A stretch of 64,000 nucleotides of DNA from SHVZ01 sp041906305 (GCA_041906305.1 JAYRJL010000004.1:186001-250000); one strand, 5' to 3'; counted from the stretch's first letter, positions 34,794-44,120 are shown. Notes: a model not told the origin generated them from the letters alone. A program made the numbers and translations.

Positions 34794-35942
34794 TCAGCCC
34801 TTCTTCGGGGCCGGCTTCGCGAAGTAATGGTTGTAGGCCATCTCGCGGCGGACGTTGTTGTCGAAGTCCCACTTCACCACGCGCTCGGCGAACTTCTTCT
34901 GCGAGGCCTCGATCTCCTTGAAGAGAGCGTTGCCTTCGGACTTCTTCGCCGCCGCGGCGTCGTAGGCGGTGAGCTGCGCCTGCAGGACCGAGTTCGGCGT
35001 CTTGTAGAAGCGGACCTTGTCCTTGGTCTGCAGCTCGACGTAGTCCTGCGAGTAGCGGTCGATCGACTTCCAGACGAGGTCCTGGGAGGCGGCTTCGACG
35101 CCGTTGTCGATGATCGCCTTCAGCTTGCCGGGCAGCGCGTCGTACTTGGCCTTGTTGAACAGGATCTCGAACTGCTCGGCGTTCTGGTGATAGCTCTGCA
35201 GCATGCAGACCTTGGAGACGTCGGGGAAGCCGAGGACGCGATCGGAGGACATGTTGTTGAACTCGGCCGCGTCCAGCAGGCCGCGGTCCATCGCCGGCAC
35301 GATCTCGCCGCCCGGAAGCGCGTTGACCGCGGCGCCCATCGCCGTGAACACGTCGATCGAGAGGCCGACGGTGCGGTACTTGAGGCCCTTCATGTCGTCG
35401 GCCTTCTGGATCGGCTTCTTGAACCAGCCGAGCGGCTGCGTCCACATCGGTCCGTAGGGATACGACTTCACGTTGGCGTTGACCGAGGCGTAGAGCTTCT
35501 CCATCAGCTCCTTGCCGCCGCCGTACTTGTGCCAGGACATCAGCTGCTGCGCGTCCATGCCGAAGGCGGGCCCCGAGCCCCACAGCGCCAGCGCGTTCTG
35601 CTTGCCGTAGTGATAGACCATCACGCCGTGGCCGCCGTCGAGCGTGCCGCTCGAGACCGCGTCCAGAAGGCCGAAGGCGGGAACCACGGCGCCGGCCGGA
35701 AGCACCTCGATCTTGAGGTCGCCGCCGGTCATATCGTTGATCTTCTTCGCGAAGTCGTTGGCGTACTCGTGGAAGATGTCCTTCGCGGGCCACGTGCTCT
35801 GGAAGCGGAAGGAAACCGGGCCGGTCTGCGCGTGAACCTTCGGAGCGGCAAGGGCGGCACCGGCGGCGGCGCCGGCGGCCGCGAGCCTGCCGAGGAACGA
35901 GCGGCGCGTGTTCGCCGCGACTTCGGGATTCAGCTTCTTCAT
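34794..35942 (-). CDS. dctP: TRAP transporter substrate-binding protein (DctP, TakP-like), Tat-exported
   Basis: A 382-residue periplasmic receptor. The N-terminus carries a twin-arginine signal (NTRRSFLGRLAAAGAAAGAA, cleavage near VHA-Q). The mature part has FQSTWPAKDIFHEYANDFAKK, the VVPAFGLLDAVSSGTLDGGHG segment and the GLKYRTVGLSIDVF binding-strand pattern of the TakP-like group, which binds 2-oxo acids or lactate as dimers. The start at 35942 follows AGGAGG. The upstream open frame to 36074 is not used. It is the first gene of dctPQM, with a partial terminator after it. Confidence 0.9.
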   Translation of the reverse strand: MKKLNPEVAANTRRSFLGRLAAAGAAAGAALAAPKVHAQTGPVSFRFQSTWPAKDIFHEYANDFAKKINDMTGGDLKIEVLPAGAVVPAFGLLDAVSSGTLDGGHGVMVYHYGKQNALALWGSGPAFGMDAQQLMSWHKYGGGKELMEKLYASVNANVKSYPYGPMWTQPLGWFKKPIQKADDMKGLKYRTVGLSIDVFTAMGAAVNALPGGEIVPAMDRGLLDAAEFNNMSSDRVLGFPDVSKVCMLQSYHQNAEQFEILFNKAKYDALPGKLKAIIDNGVEAASQDLVWKSIDRYSQDYVELQTKDKVRFYKTPNSVLQAQLTAYDAAAAKKSEGNALFKEIEASQKKFAERVVKWDFDNNVRREMAYNHYFAKPAPKKG

Positions 35943-36101
35943 GGGGCGACTCTCCTCCTGGTTGTCATTGGTGCTTGGGCTGCCGTTCTTAGAGCGGCGG
36001 TGCCGAAGATTGTGCATTTTCTCCGGGACGTGACAAGCAGACGAACGGCTAAAGAAGGCGCCTAGTCCCTCCAATACTTTGATTATTTGCTGGGCGGGCT
36101 C

Positions 36102-37349
36102 TCAGCCTCCTTCGAGCGAGCGCGTCATCTCGGGCAGGCGCCGCCAGAACCAGGCGTAGTAGAGGATGGCGAGGAAGGCGCCGCACGCGACCGGCCAGCG
36201 CAGCCCCCACCATTCGGAGAGGACGCCCATGATCAGGGCGCCGAGCGCCGGCCCGCCGCGAAAGATGATGCCGTAGATGCCGAGCACGCGACCGCGCATC
36301 GCCGAGTTGACCGATGCCTGGACCAGGGTCTGGCCCGCCGTGCCGTTGAAGACCATGGCGCCGCCGCCGATGCCGATGATCGCGACGCCGACGTAGAGAT
36401 TGTCGGTGGCGGCGAACAGCAGCACGAGGACGGCGACCGCGAGGCCCGACCAGTAGTTGAGCTGGGTGAGGCCCGCGAGCCGTTCGCGCTGGGCGAGAAA
36501 GATGCCGCCGAGGACGGCGCCGATGCCCATCGCCGCCGAGAGGCGCGCAAGGCCGGTGGCGCCGCTCTGGAAGACCTCGCCGGCAAATCCCGGCAGCAGC
36601 TCGACCACCGGGCGGGTGAGCACGCTGGCGACGATCATCAGTCCCAGCATCGGGCCGATCCCCGGATGGCTGAAGGCGTAGCGCGCCCCTTCGACGACTT
36701 CGGCGAACAGGCTGCCGCGCGGCGTGTCGCGGGCGGCGGGCGCGGTCGAGGTGATCGGGTGGATCATCGCCAGCATCACCTGGAGGACCGCATATGTGGC
36801 GGCATTGGCGAGGAATGCCCAGGACGAGCCGCCGGCGACGATGACGAGGCCCGCGATGGTCGGCCCGATGAAGCGCGCGGTATTGAACGTGATCGAGTTG
36901 AGCGCGACCGCGACCGGCAGGTCCTGCTTCGGCACCAGGTGCGAGATCAGCGACAGCCGCGACGGCTGCGCGAAGGCCTGGATCACGCCGTGGGCGAAGA
37001 TCAGGACCGCAAGCAGCCAGATCGACAGCGTGCCGGTGAACGCCGCGACCGTCATCAGCCCCGATGTGAGCATCGACAGGCCCTGCGTGACCTTGACCAT
37101 GGCCAGCCGGTCGCGGCGGTCGACCAGCGCACCGCCGATCGGTCCGAACACGGTCGAAGGGAACAGCTCCATGAAGGCGAGCGCGCCGATCCAGGCGCCG
37201 GACTCTGTCAGCTCCCAGGCGTACCAGCCGGCGGCGATGCGCTGGATCCAGGTACCGACGACCGAGACGCCGTTGCCGATCGCGTAGTTGCGATAGCTGG
37301 GATGGCTGAGCGCGCGCGCGAGCGGACGGAGGCGGTCGAGAAATGGCAT
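36102..37349 (-). CDS. MFS transporter (EntS/MFS_3 type)
   Basis: A 415-residue twelve-helix MFS protein. The loop 2-3 signature appears as GGALVDRRDRLAMVKVTQ, and loop 8-9 as FLAQRERLAG. Family resemblance is to the enterobactin-exporter-like MFS_3 group, usually exporters of small hydrophobic molecules. The substrate is unknown. The ATG at 37349 (MPFLDRL) starts just before TM1; the longer upstream frame is hydrophilic and rejected. It is divergent from the hydroxyacid dehydrogenase, with 152 bases between. Confidence 0.87.
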   Translation of the reverse strand: MPFLDRLRPLARALSHPSYRNYAIGNGVSVVGTWIQRIAAGWYAWELTESGAWIGALAFMELFPSTVFGPIGGALVDRRDRLAMVKVTQGLSMLTSGLMTVAAFTGTLSIWLLAVLIFAHGVIQAFAQPSRLSLISHLVPKQDLPVAVALNSITFNTARFIGPTIAGLVIVAGGSSWAFLANAATYAVLQVMLAMIHPITSTAPAARDTPRGSLFAEVVEGARYAFSHPGIGPMLGLMIVASVLTRPVVELLPGFAGEVFQSGATGLARLSAAMGIGAVLGGIFLAQRERLAGLTQLNYWSGLAVAVLVLLFAATDNLYVGVAIIGIGGGAMVFNGTAGQTLVQASVNSAMRGRVLGIYGIIFRGGPALGALIMGVLSEWWGLRWPVACGAFLAILYYAWFWRRLPEMTRSLEGG

Positions 37350-37501
37350 GTGACGCGAGAGCCCAATGCGCCACGGAACAGCCGGGGCGTCAATAGAAGC
37401 CCAGCCTGCGACGACGGTTCGCCGAGCCTCATTCCTCTGGTGACAGCCGCGGGGACCTCGGGCAGCATGCGCGCCGAATTTTCCCATAGGAAAGCGGAAC
37501 G

Positions 37502-38455
37502 ATGGCCGAGAAGCCCGAAATCCTTTTTGTCGGCAGCATGCCGGACTGGTGGGTCGAGCGCATGGAGAAGTCGATCAGGCTGCTCCACATCGCCAAGGCC
37601 CAGGACAAGGACGCCTTCATCAAGGAGCACGCGCCGAAGGCGAAGATCCTGATGGCCGGCGCGCCGGTCGATGGCGCGCTGATCGAGAAGCTGCCTAACC
37701 TGAAATACATCTGCAGCATGGGCGCAGGGTACGACAAGATCGACGTCGAGACCGCGAAGAAGCGCGGCATCGTCGTCTCCAACACGCCGCACGTGACTGA
37801 CGGCTGCGTTGCCGACATGGCGATGGCGCTGCTGCTGGCCCATGGACGGAACATCGTCCAGGGCGACCGGTTCGTGCGTTCCGGCGCCTGGCTCAAGGGC
37901 GGCTACTCGCTGGTTCCGCGCGTCTGGGGCAGGCGCATGGGAATCCTCGGCCTCGGCCGCATCGGCCTCGCGATCGCCAAGCGCGCCGCGGCCTTCGACA
38001 TGCCGATCGCCTATCACAACCGCAAGCCGCGGACGGACGTGCCGTACTGGTACTATCCGAACCTTCTCGACATGGCCCGCGACGTCGACATCCTGATGGT
38101 CGCGACACCGGGCGGCGAGGGCACCCATCACATTGTCACCGCCGAGGTGATGAAGGCGCTCGGCCCGAAAGGACTCATTGTCAACATCGCCCGCGGCTCG
38201 ATCATAGACGAGCCGGCGATGGTGAAGGCGCTCAAGGACGGCACGCTCGGCGGCGCCGCGCTCGACGTCTTCGAGTTCGAGCCGAAGATGCCGGAAGAGC
38301 TCCACAAGATGGACAATGTGGTGCTGATGCCGCATCGCGGCGGCGGCACCTACGAGACCTGGGAAGACGCCTGCGACATGGTCCGCGACAACATCTTCGC
38401 CTATCTCAAGACCGGGAAGCCGCTGACCCCGATCCCCGAGACGCCGGTCGACTGA
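37502..38455 (+). CDS. D-isomer-specific 2-hydroxyacid dehydrogenase
   Basis: A 317-residue NAD(P)-dependent dehydrogenase, reducing a 2-oxo acid or the reverse. The nucleotide-binding GILGLGRIGLAIAKR starts near residue 147. Catalytic residues are R231 (NIARGSIID), E260 (FEFEPKMPE) and H278 (LMPHRGG). The N-terminal substrate domain contains NLKYICSMGAGYDKID. It resembles glyoxylate/hydroxypyruvate reductases. Substrate is undecided. A hairpin terminator follows the stop. Confidence 0.93.
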   Translation: MAEKPEILFVGSMPDWWVERMEKSIRLLHIAKAQDKDAFIKEHAPKAKILMAGAPVDGALIEKLPNLKYICSMGAGYDKIDVETAKKRGIVVSNTPHVTDGCVADMAMALLLAHGRNIVQGDRFVRSGAWLKGGYSLVPRVWGRRMGILGLGRIGLAIAKRAAAFDMPIAYHNRKPRTDVPYWYYPNLLDMARDVDILMVATPGGEGTHHIVTAEVMKALGPKGLIVNIARGSIIDEPAMVKALKDGTLGGAALDVFEFEPKMPEELHKMDNVVLMPHRGGGTYETWEDACDMVRDNIFAYLKTGKPLTPIPETPVD

Positions 38456-38470
38456 GCCCCCGAAGCAACG

Positions 38471-38498
38471 AACCCCGCGAGCTGGGACTCGCGGGGTT
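38471..38498 (+). terminator. Rho-independent-like terminator
   Basis: AACCCCGCGAG (38471-38481) pairs perfectly with CTCGCGGGGTT (38488-38498) around a 6-base loop, 15 bases after the hydroxyacid dehydrogenase stop. Only a short T stretch follows. Confidence 0.7.
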
Positions 38499-38575
38499 CT
38501 CGGGGAGGGTCGCCGCCGGGGAGGAGGCGGCGACTAGAGGGCGCGTTCTCACGCGCCCTCGGGGTCGCAATGGGA

Positions 38576-38803
38576 TCAGACGCGCCAGAAAGGTTTGTCG
38601 GACTCGCGGCGCGCATCGACGCGGCTGATGCCGAGGTCTTTCAGCATGTGCTCGGACATCTCGCCGAGGGCGCGGCGCTCGCGGGCGCGACGCTCCCAGA
38701 TCGCGACGAGGCCGGCCACGCGGACGACAACCTGCATCGGGCTGGGGAGAGAGGGGAGGGTGCGAGTGGCGTGCTTGAGGCCACCCTTCGTATTTGTGAG
38801 CAT
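38576..38803 (-). CDS. DUF1127 (YjiS-like) small protein
   Basis: A 75-residue protein ending in the DUF1127 signature: AIWERRARERRALGEMSEHMLKDLGI, then SRVDARRESDKPFWR. Such small Arg-rich proteins are abundant in Alphaproteobacteria; some act in RNA turnover or stress and phosphate responses. An AAAGGAG ribosome site lies 6 bases before the ATG and a sigma-70-like promoter is visible upstream (38849-38877). Confidence 0.88.
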   Translation of the reverse strand: MLTNTKGGLKHATRTLPSLPSPMQVVVRVAGLVAIWERRARERRALGEMSEHMLKDLGISRVDARRESDKPFWRV

Positions 38804-38848
38804 ACAATTCTCCTTTGCCTACGGCTTTCGAGCGTCTGAGTGGGAATT

Positions 38849-38877
38849 GTAATATCCCAATCAATGCTGTATTGCAA
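38849..38877 (-). promoter_or_regulatory. Sigma-70-type promoter of the DUF1127 gene
   Basis: On the minus strand TTGCAA (38877-38872), 17 bases, TATTAC (38854-38849). It lies about 45 bases before the start codon in a locally AT-rich stretch. Each hexamer matches the consensus in four of six positions. Confidence 0.55.
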
Positions 38878-38898
38878 GATGACATAGGCTGAAATCAG

Positions 38899-38949
38899 CT
38901 TACAAAAGGCCTATCTCGACAAAGCGTATCGGGGTGTTGTAAGTTTGTA
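38899..38949. promoter_or_regulatory. Candidate autoregulatory site of the MocR-type regulator
   Basis: CTTACAA (38899-38905) and TTGTAAG (38937-38943) are perfect inverted copies 31 bases apart, and a second TTGTA (38945-38949) repeats the right arm with an 8-base period just before the start codon at 38952. MocR proteins commonly bind spaced repeats at their own promoters. Confidence 0.35.
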
Positions 38950-38951
38950 CT

Positions 38952-40340
38952 ATGACAAATTGGACACCTGATCTGGATGTCCGTCCCGGCCCGCGGTATC
39001 TCGCGATTGCCGTGGCTCTCGGCGAAGCCATCGCTCGCGGCGAACTCCGCCCGGGCGACCGGCTGCCGACCCATCGGGATCTGGCGCAGCGCCTGGGTGT
39101 CACCGTTCCGACGGTCAGCCGCGCCTATCGGGAGGCGAGCCGCCGGGGTTATCTCTCCGGCGAGGTCGGTCGCGGCACCTTCGTCCGCGGGGCGGTCCAG
39201 CCCAAGCGCACGCCCGGCCAGGAACGCGAAGAGCATGGGCTGATCGATTTCGACATGAACCGGCCCACGGTGGACGCGCCACATGCCGGATACCTGGCCG
39301 AGAGCCTGGCCCGGCTCGCCCGATCTCCGGAACTCGCCGACATGCTGCGCTATCAGCCCAATGCCGGGCTGCCGTCGCATCGCGCCGCGGGCGCCGCGTG
39401 GATGGCGAAGAGCGGGCTCGACGCCCAGGGCGAGCGCGTCGTCGTCACCTCCGGCGGCAAGCACTCGCTGTTCGTCGTCCTGCACGCGATCGCCAAGCCG
39501 GGCGACACGATCCTGACCGAGGAACTGTCCTGGCCGGGCATCCGCAGCGTCTGCAAGTATCTCGACATCAAGCTGCAGCCGGTGAGGCTCGACGACGATG
39601 GCCTCGTGCCGGAGGATCTCGAGCGGGCCTGCCGCGAGCACCGCCCGAAGGCGTTGATCTGCACGCCGACGGCCCAGAACCCGACGGTGTCGATCCTGCC
39701 GGCGGCACGACGACGACGGATCGCCGAGATCGCCCGCACACACGAGATCGCGATCATCGAGGACGAGGTCTACGGCCCCCTGATCGACGAGCCGCCGCCG
39801 CCGGTCGCGACGTTCGCGCCGGAGCGCACCTTCTATCTGACCAGCCTGTCGAAAGTTTCCGCTCCCGGCCTTCGCGTCGGCTTCGTGCTGGCACCGCAGG
39901 GACAGGTCGGCCGCGTCGCGCAAGGCGTCGGCGCCACGACGATCTTCACCCCGCCGCTGATGGTTGAGATCGGCGCGCAGTGGATCGCGTCGGGCACGAT
40001 CCAGGCGCTGGTCGACTGGCAACGCCGCGAGGTCTCCGAGCGCGCGCATCTGATGCGCCAGATCCTCGGCAACGGCATCAGGTTCCGCATCGAGCCGCAC
40101 GCGATGCACACCTGGATCCAGCTGCCGGCGCCCTGGCATCCGGCCGACCTGGTCGAGGCCGGCCGCCGCCGCGGCCTTTCGCTCTCCCAGACCGAGGCGT
40201 TCTGCGTCGGCATCAAGGAGCCGGACGCGATCCGCCTGGCTCTCTGCGGGCCTGTGAGCCGCGCGCGTTACGAAGAAGGCCTCAAGCGCCTCGCCGACGC
40301 GCTCGCCGCCGGACCCGAATTCACCGCGACGATGGTGTGA
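38952..40340 (+). CDS. MocR/GntR-type regulator with aminotransferase domain
   Basis: A 462-residue two-domain protein. The GntR winged helix at residues 10-80 includes GELRPGDRLPTHRDLAQRLGV and TVPTVSRAYREASRRGYLSG. A linker leads into a fold-type I aminotransferase domain with TPTAQNPT, IIEDEVYGPL and PLP lysine K301 in LTSLSKVSAPGLRVGF. These proteins sense PLP or an amino-group ligand and regulate adjacent genes. The divergent DUF1127 gene or the gene itself are the nearest possible targets. The CocE-like hydrolase converges 7 bases beyond the stop. Confidence 0.92.
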   Translation: MTNWTPDLDVRPGPRYLAIAVALGEAIARGELRPGDRLPTHRDLAQRLGVTVPTVSRAYREASRRGYLSGEVGRGTFVRGAVQPKRTPGQEREEHGLIDFDMNRPTVDAPHAGYLAESLARLARSPELADMLRYQPNAGLPSHRAAGAAWMAKSGLDAQGERVVVTSGGKHSLFVVLHAIAKPGDTILTEELSWPGIRSVCKYLDIKLQPVRLDDDGLVPEDLERACREHRPKALICTPTAQNPTVSILPAARRRRIAEIARTHEIAIIEDEVYGPLIDEPPPPVATFAPERTFYLTSLSKVSAPGLRVGFVLAPQGQVGRVAQGVGATTIFTPPLMVEIGAQWIASGTIQALVDWQRREVSERAHLMRQILGNGIRFRIEPHAMHTWIQLPAPWHPADLVEAGRRRGLSLSQTEAFCVGIKEPDAIRLALCGPVSRARYEEGLKRLADALAAGPEFTATMV

Positions 40341-40347
40341 GCGGCCC

Positions 40348-42363
40348 TCAGAGAAGGTCGCGCCTGATCTTCGTGTCCCAGGTCCGCGAGAAGACGCGGA
40401 CGCCGGACTCGAAAGCCTCCAGCTTCGCGGTCACCAGGAAGCTGTCCTTCGTCGAGGTCACGGTGGTGTCGGTCTCGATCGCCACCTGCCATGGCCCACG
40501 CCCGTGCGTGATCCGATAGACCGAGTGCGCCTTCGCCGAGAGCGGGTCTCCCTGGCGGATCGAGTAGCGCTCGTCGCCGCGTCCGCCGTACTCCCAATCG
40601 ATCGCGTTCAGCCGGATCAGCCCGCGGTCCTTGACCGCCTCGACCACGTGCTCCTCCGAGATCATGTCGCGCGAATGCTTGCGGCTGCGCGCGTAGGCCC
40701 GCTTCTCGGTACGCGATGACGCCTGCGCGCATTCCGGCGGACCGAAGGCGTGCAGCTTGGCATCCTCGTCGCGCGGCGGGCGGACGGGGAGGTCGAGCGT
40801 GCCGGCACCGGCGAAGACCGTCAACGTCACCGGCTCGGGCGAGGGCCACATGATCGGCCAATAGCCGGTCGAGACCGCGACGCGCAGCCGATGGCCAGCC
40901 GGGATCGACCAGGCATTGTCGTTGAGCCTGACCGACACGCGATAGCGCTTACCCGGCACCAGAGGCTCCGGATGCTCGTGGCTGTCGCGATGCGTGAGGT
41001 TGAGCACGCCGTAGGTGATGCGGGTGGACGCTCCATCCGGGGCCACGTCGTTGAGGCGGACGGCGATCTGAGCCACCGGCTTGTCGACGGCGAGATCGAG
41101 CGTCACCACCGGCGCACCGAGGAACTCGATGCGCTCGTCGAGAGGTGCGGAGTCGAAGCAGAGCGAGTTGCCGTCGTCCTCGCGCTGGTCGGCGGGCATC
41201 TCCGCCTGGTAGCCGTAGGGGCACCACTCGCCGGAGCCTTCACCGACGGTGACCGGCGATGCGTGCATCAGTGCCCGTTCGGGTTCCGCCTTGTCGCCGA
41301 GAGTTCCCGCGTTCAGGTGCCAGCGGCGAGATCCGATCTTCGCGCTCGGCCACGACGCCTCGGCGACCCAGCGGCCGGGGCGTTCGGCATAGAAGGTCTT
41401 GGGCGGCGTCCAGTCGTGCATCCAGACGCGGTACATCGGCTCGTCCATGAAGCCGGTGTCCCTGTCCTTCAGCCAGTGATCCCAGAAGCGCACGGCCTCC
41501 TGCAGGAATCCCATAGCCGGGCCGGGCACGCCGGCATGTCCCCAGCGATGGCCCCAGGCACCGATCAGTCCCTTGCGGGGAGCCTTTAGTCCGGCAAGGA
41601 GCCGCGGGATCGCGTTCGAGTAGCCGTCGGCCCAGCCGCCGACCGCGTAGACCGCGCATTCGATGTCGGCGAAGTTCTCGCAGACCGATCCGTGCTTCCA
41701 GTACGCGTCGCGGCGCGGATGCGACATCCAGGTCGCGACCAGCGACTCCGAGTTCTCGAGCCGCTGCATCCACATCTCGCGCCAGCGCTCGCCGACCAGT
41801 GCCGGATCCGGCGGCCGCGCCATGAAGCTGAACGCGGTCGAGCCCCACATCAGATTGTCGTTCAGCAGGCAGCCGCCCATGTAGTGCATATCGTCGGCAT
41901 AGCGATCGTCGGTCGAGCAGGCGGTGATGATCGCCTTCAGCGCCGGCGGGCGGCGCGCGGCGATCTGGAGCCCGTTGAATCCGCCCCAGGAGATGCCGAA
42001 CATCCCGACCTTGCCGGTGCACCAGGGCTGCTTGGCCAGCCAAGCGATGACCTCGACGCCGTCGGCGAGCTCCTGCTCGATGTACTCGTCGAACATCATT
42101 CCGTCGGACTCGCCGGATCCGCGCCGGTCGACCCGGACGGCAGCGTAGCCGTGACCCGCGAAGTAGGGATGCATCTGCTCGTTGCCGATCGCGGTGAAGT
42201 CCCGCTTGCGGTAGGGCAGGTATTCGAGGAGGGCAGGGACCGGGTTCTTCTCCGCATCCTCGGGCAGCCAGATGCGGGCGGCGAGCCTGGTGCCGTCGGA
42301 GAGCGTGATCCAGGTGTTCTCGATCTCGCGGACCTCGCGCGGGAACTCCGTCACGATCTTCAT
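40348..42363 (-). CDS. CocE/NonD-family hydrolase (X-Pro dipeptidyl-peptidase-like)
   Basis: A 671-residue alpha/beta hydrolase with the CocE layout. The nucleophile S125 is in MFGISWGGFN, the RVDRRGSGESDG oxyanion-side loop precedes it, the acid is probably the Asp of GGWADGYSN and the base the His of WGHRWGHAG. The C-terminal half is the PepX_C jelly-roll domain (LDLAVDKPVAQIAVRLND). Members hydrolyse esters, amides or acyl-amino acids. No signal peptide is present, so it acts in the cytosol. Confidence 0.9.
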   Translation of the reverse strand: MKIVTEFPREVREIENTWITLSDGTRLAARIWLPEDAEKNPVPALLEYLPYRKRDFTAIGNEQMHPYFAGHGYAAVRVDRRGSGESDGMMFDEYIEQELADGVEVIAWLAKQPWCTGKVGMFGISWGGFNGLQIAARRPPALKAIITACSTDDRYADDMHYMGGCLLNDNLMWGSTAFSFMARPPDPALVGERWREMWMQRLENSESLVATWMSHPRRDAYWKHGSVCENFADIECAVYAVGGWADGYSNAIPRLLAGLKAPRKGLIGAWGHRWGHAGVPGPAMGFLQEAVRFWDHWLKDRDTGFMDEPMYRVWMHDWTPPKTFYAERPGRWVAEASWPSAKIGSRRWHLNAGTLGDKAEPERALMHASPVTVGEGSGEWCPYGYQAEMPADQREDDGNSLCFDSAPLDERIEFLGAPVVTLDLAVDKPVAQIAVRLNDVAPDGASTRITYGVLNLTHRDSHEHPEPLVPGKRYRVSVRLNDNAWSIPAGHRLRVAVSTGYWPIMWPSPEPVTLTVFAGAGTLDLPVRPPRDEDAKLHAFGPPECAQASSRTEKRAYARSRKHSRDMISEEHVVEAVKDRGLIRLNAIDWEYGGRGDERYSIRQGDPLSAKAHSVYRITHGRGPWQVAIETDTTVTSTKDSFLVTAKLEAFESGVRVFSRTWDTKIRRDLL

Positions 42364-42443
42364 GGCGCGCCCTCCCTTGGCTGGCGTAAGGGTTGGCGGC
42401 CGAAACGATGATTTCCAGCGAAACGGACGGGACCCGGAACGCC

Positions 42444-42827
42444 ATGAGCGACGAGAACGCGATCCGCCAGCAGCGCAAGCGGACCAACAAGCTGATCGCC
42501 GACCACGAGGCCGAGCGGCTGAGGCCTTTCTTCCTGCCGACCGTCACCGTGATCGCCGGCGACGGCTCGGTGGTCTCGGGCATGGACGAGCTGATCCGGC
42601 GCTTCGCCGAATTCTTTAAAGACCCGACCTTCGTCACCTTCGAGCGCAAGACCGAGACGGTCATCCTCGACGGGAACGGCGCCCGCGCCTCGGAGCGCGG
42701 CGACTGGGTCGCCTCCTGGAACGGCCCCTCCGGCCTCATGACCGGCGGGGGGCAGTACCAGGCGGCCTGGAGGAAGTCGGGCGCGCAGTGGCTGATCGAG
42801 TCGGAGCAGTTCATCACGCTGACCTGA
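42444..42827 (+). CDS. NTF2-like (SnoaL/DUF4440-type) protein
   Basis: A 127-residue protein with a cone-shaped NTF2-like pattern: NKLIADHEAERLRPFFLPTV, GDGSVVSGMDELIRRFAEFF, and the final strand GAQWLIESEQFITLT. It is a small ligand-binding or isomerase fold of unknown function. The start ATG 42444 lies just before the domain; an ATG at 42408 would add 12 residues. It is followed by a REP-like palindromic element. Confidence 0.68.
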   Translation: MSDENAIRQQRKRTNKLIADHEAERLRPFFLPTVTVIAGDGSVVSGMDELIRRFAEFFKDPTFVTFERKTETVILDGNGARASERGDWVASWNGPSGLMTGGGQYQAAWRKSGAQWLIESEQFITLT

Positions 42828-42834
42828 CTTCGTA

Positions 42835-42970
42835 CCCCCTCTCCCGCGAAGCGGGGGAGGGACGGGGTGGGGGCGAGCGCAGCGAGGTCGTATCTCGCGT
42901 GTGATATACGGCTCCTCGCTTCGCTCGCCCCCACCCTAACTCTCCCCCGCGCAAGAGCGCGGGAGAGGGG
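42835..42970. repeat. REP-like composite palindromic element, copy 1
   Basis: Two inverted copies of one unit: left 42835-42887 and right 42914-42970. Inner arms (42866-42887 and 42914-42935) match in 21 of 22 positions. Each unit ends in its own hairpin of the CCCTCTCCCGCG / CGCGGGAGAGGGG type. It occupies most of the 253-base gap between the NTF2-like gene and azlC. A second copy lies at 44701-44830. Confidence 0.85.
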
Positions 42971-43080
42971 ACACGAATAGCGACGCGCTTTTGGGTCCAA
43001 TACCACCGCACGCTTCGGATTGGAGCGGCGGCCATGCGTGCTAAGTTGGGGACATCCTCTCCACTCACCACGTTTCACAC

Positions 43081-43821
43081 ATGAATCCCTCCTCGGAGCC
43101 CGCCCGGCTCACCTGGCGCGGCGTGCTCGACGGCCTCAAGCTCGCGCCGCCGCTCATGCTCAACTCGGGCCTCTACGGCATCATCTTTGGCGTGATGGCG
43201 GCGCAGGTCGGCCTGTCCGCGATCGAGTCCGGCGTCATGAGCGTCACCGTCTTCGCCGGCGCGGCCCAGATCCTCGTCATCGAGAACTGGGCACGGCCGG
43301 TGCCGCTGCTCGCCGTCGTCGTCGGCCTGCTGATGGTCAACTCGCGGCACGTGCTGATGGCGGTTGCGATGCGCCCGCATCTGAACGGGCTGCCGGTCTG
43401 GAAGCAGATGCTCGTCGCCAGCGTCATCGTCGACGACAACTGGGCGATGATGATGAGCAGGTTCGAGCAGGGCTATCGCGACGCCGGGTTCATCCTAGGC
43501 CTGGCGCTACTGGCGATCCCGTCCTGGACGACGATGACCGTCGTCGGCAACTCGCTCGGCGGCGCCATTGACGATCCCAAGCGCTGGGGCTTTGACTTCA
43601 TCATCGTGGCGATCGCGATCGTCATCCTCGCCGGCCGCTGGCGTGGCGCCTCGACGCTGATCCCCTGGGGGGCTGCTGCCGCCGCCGCCATCGCGACCTC
43701 CTATCTGTTGCCAGGCAAGGTCTACATCGTCGTCGGCGCCATCGTCGGCAGCCTGGCCGGCCTGCTGCGCGAGGATCCCGGCGGTCCGCTCAAGTCCGCG
43801 CTCCAGGGCAAGGGCTCATGA
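43081..43821 (+). CDS. azlC: AzlC-family branched-chain amino acid exporter, large subunit
   Basis: A 246-residue membrane protein with the AzlC pattern: GLKLAPPLMLNSGLYGIIFG at TM1, GVMSVTVFAGAAQILVIENW, and the MVNSRHVLMAVAMRPHL loop, plus further hydrophobic segments. With AzlD it forms a two-subunit exporter of branched-chain amino acids or analogues. The last codons overlap azlD by 4 bases (ATGA), showing translational coupling. No clear Shine-Dalgarno precedes the ATG; a GCTAAGTT motif lies 33 bases upstream. Confidence 0.9.
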   Translation: MNPSSEPARLTWRGVLDGLKLAPPLMLNSGLYGIIFGVMAAQVGLSAIESGVMSVTVFAGAAQILVIENWARPVPLLAVVVGLLMVNSRHVLMAVAMRPHLNGLPVWKQMLVASVIVDDNWAMMMSRFEQGYRDAGFILGLALLAIPSWTTMTVVGNSLGGAIDDPKRWGFDFIIVAIAIVILAGRWRGASTLIPWGAAAAAAIATSYLLPGKVYIVVGAIVGSLAGLLREDPGGPLKSALQGKGS

Positions 43822-44120
43822 CCTACGACAGCGCGTTGGCCCTGCTTCTTCTCGCGCTTGCCGCCTTCGCGCTTCGCGGCGGCGGCATGATGCTTGGAAG
43901 CCTGATGCCCTCGACCGGCAAGGCCGGCCAGTTCCTGCGCGAGCTGCCGGGGACGATCATGATGGCGTTGGCGGCACCGATCGTGGCCAATGGCGGGCCG
44001 TCGGAATGGATCGGCGCCGTGGTCGCGGGCGTGGTCGCGTGGTTCACCCGCAGCCTGATCGGCACGATCATCGCCGGGCTGGTGACGGTCTGGTTCCTGC
44101 GCCAAGTTATGGGCCTATGA
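43818..44120 (+). CDS. azlD: AzlD-family branched-chain amino acid exporter, small subunit
   Basis: A 100-residue protein with four hydrophobic segments, matching AzlD in length and pattern: LALAAFALRGGGMMLG near the start and IVANGGPSEWIGAVVAGVVAW in the middle. It is the obligate partner of AzlC. Its ATG overlaps the azlC stop, and its own stop overlaps the ogt start (ATGA at 44117-44120), so all three genes are coupled. Confidence 0.88.
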   Translation: MTYDSALALLLLALAAFALRGGGMMLGSLMPSTGKAGQFLRELPGTIMMALAAPIVANGGPSEWIGAVVAGVVAWFTRSLIGTIIAGLVTVWFLRQVMGL

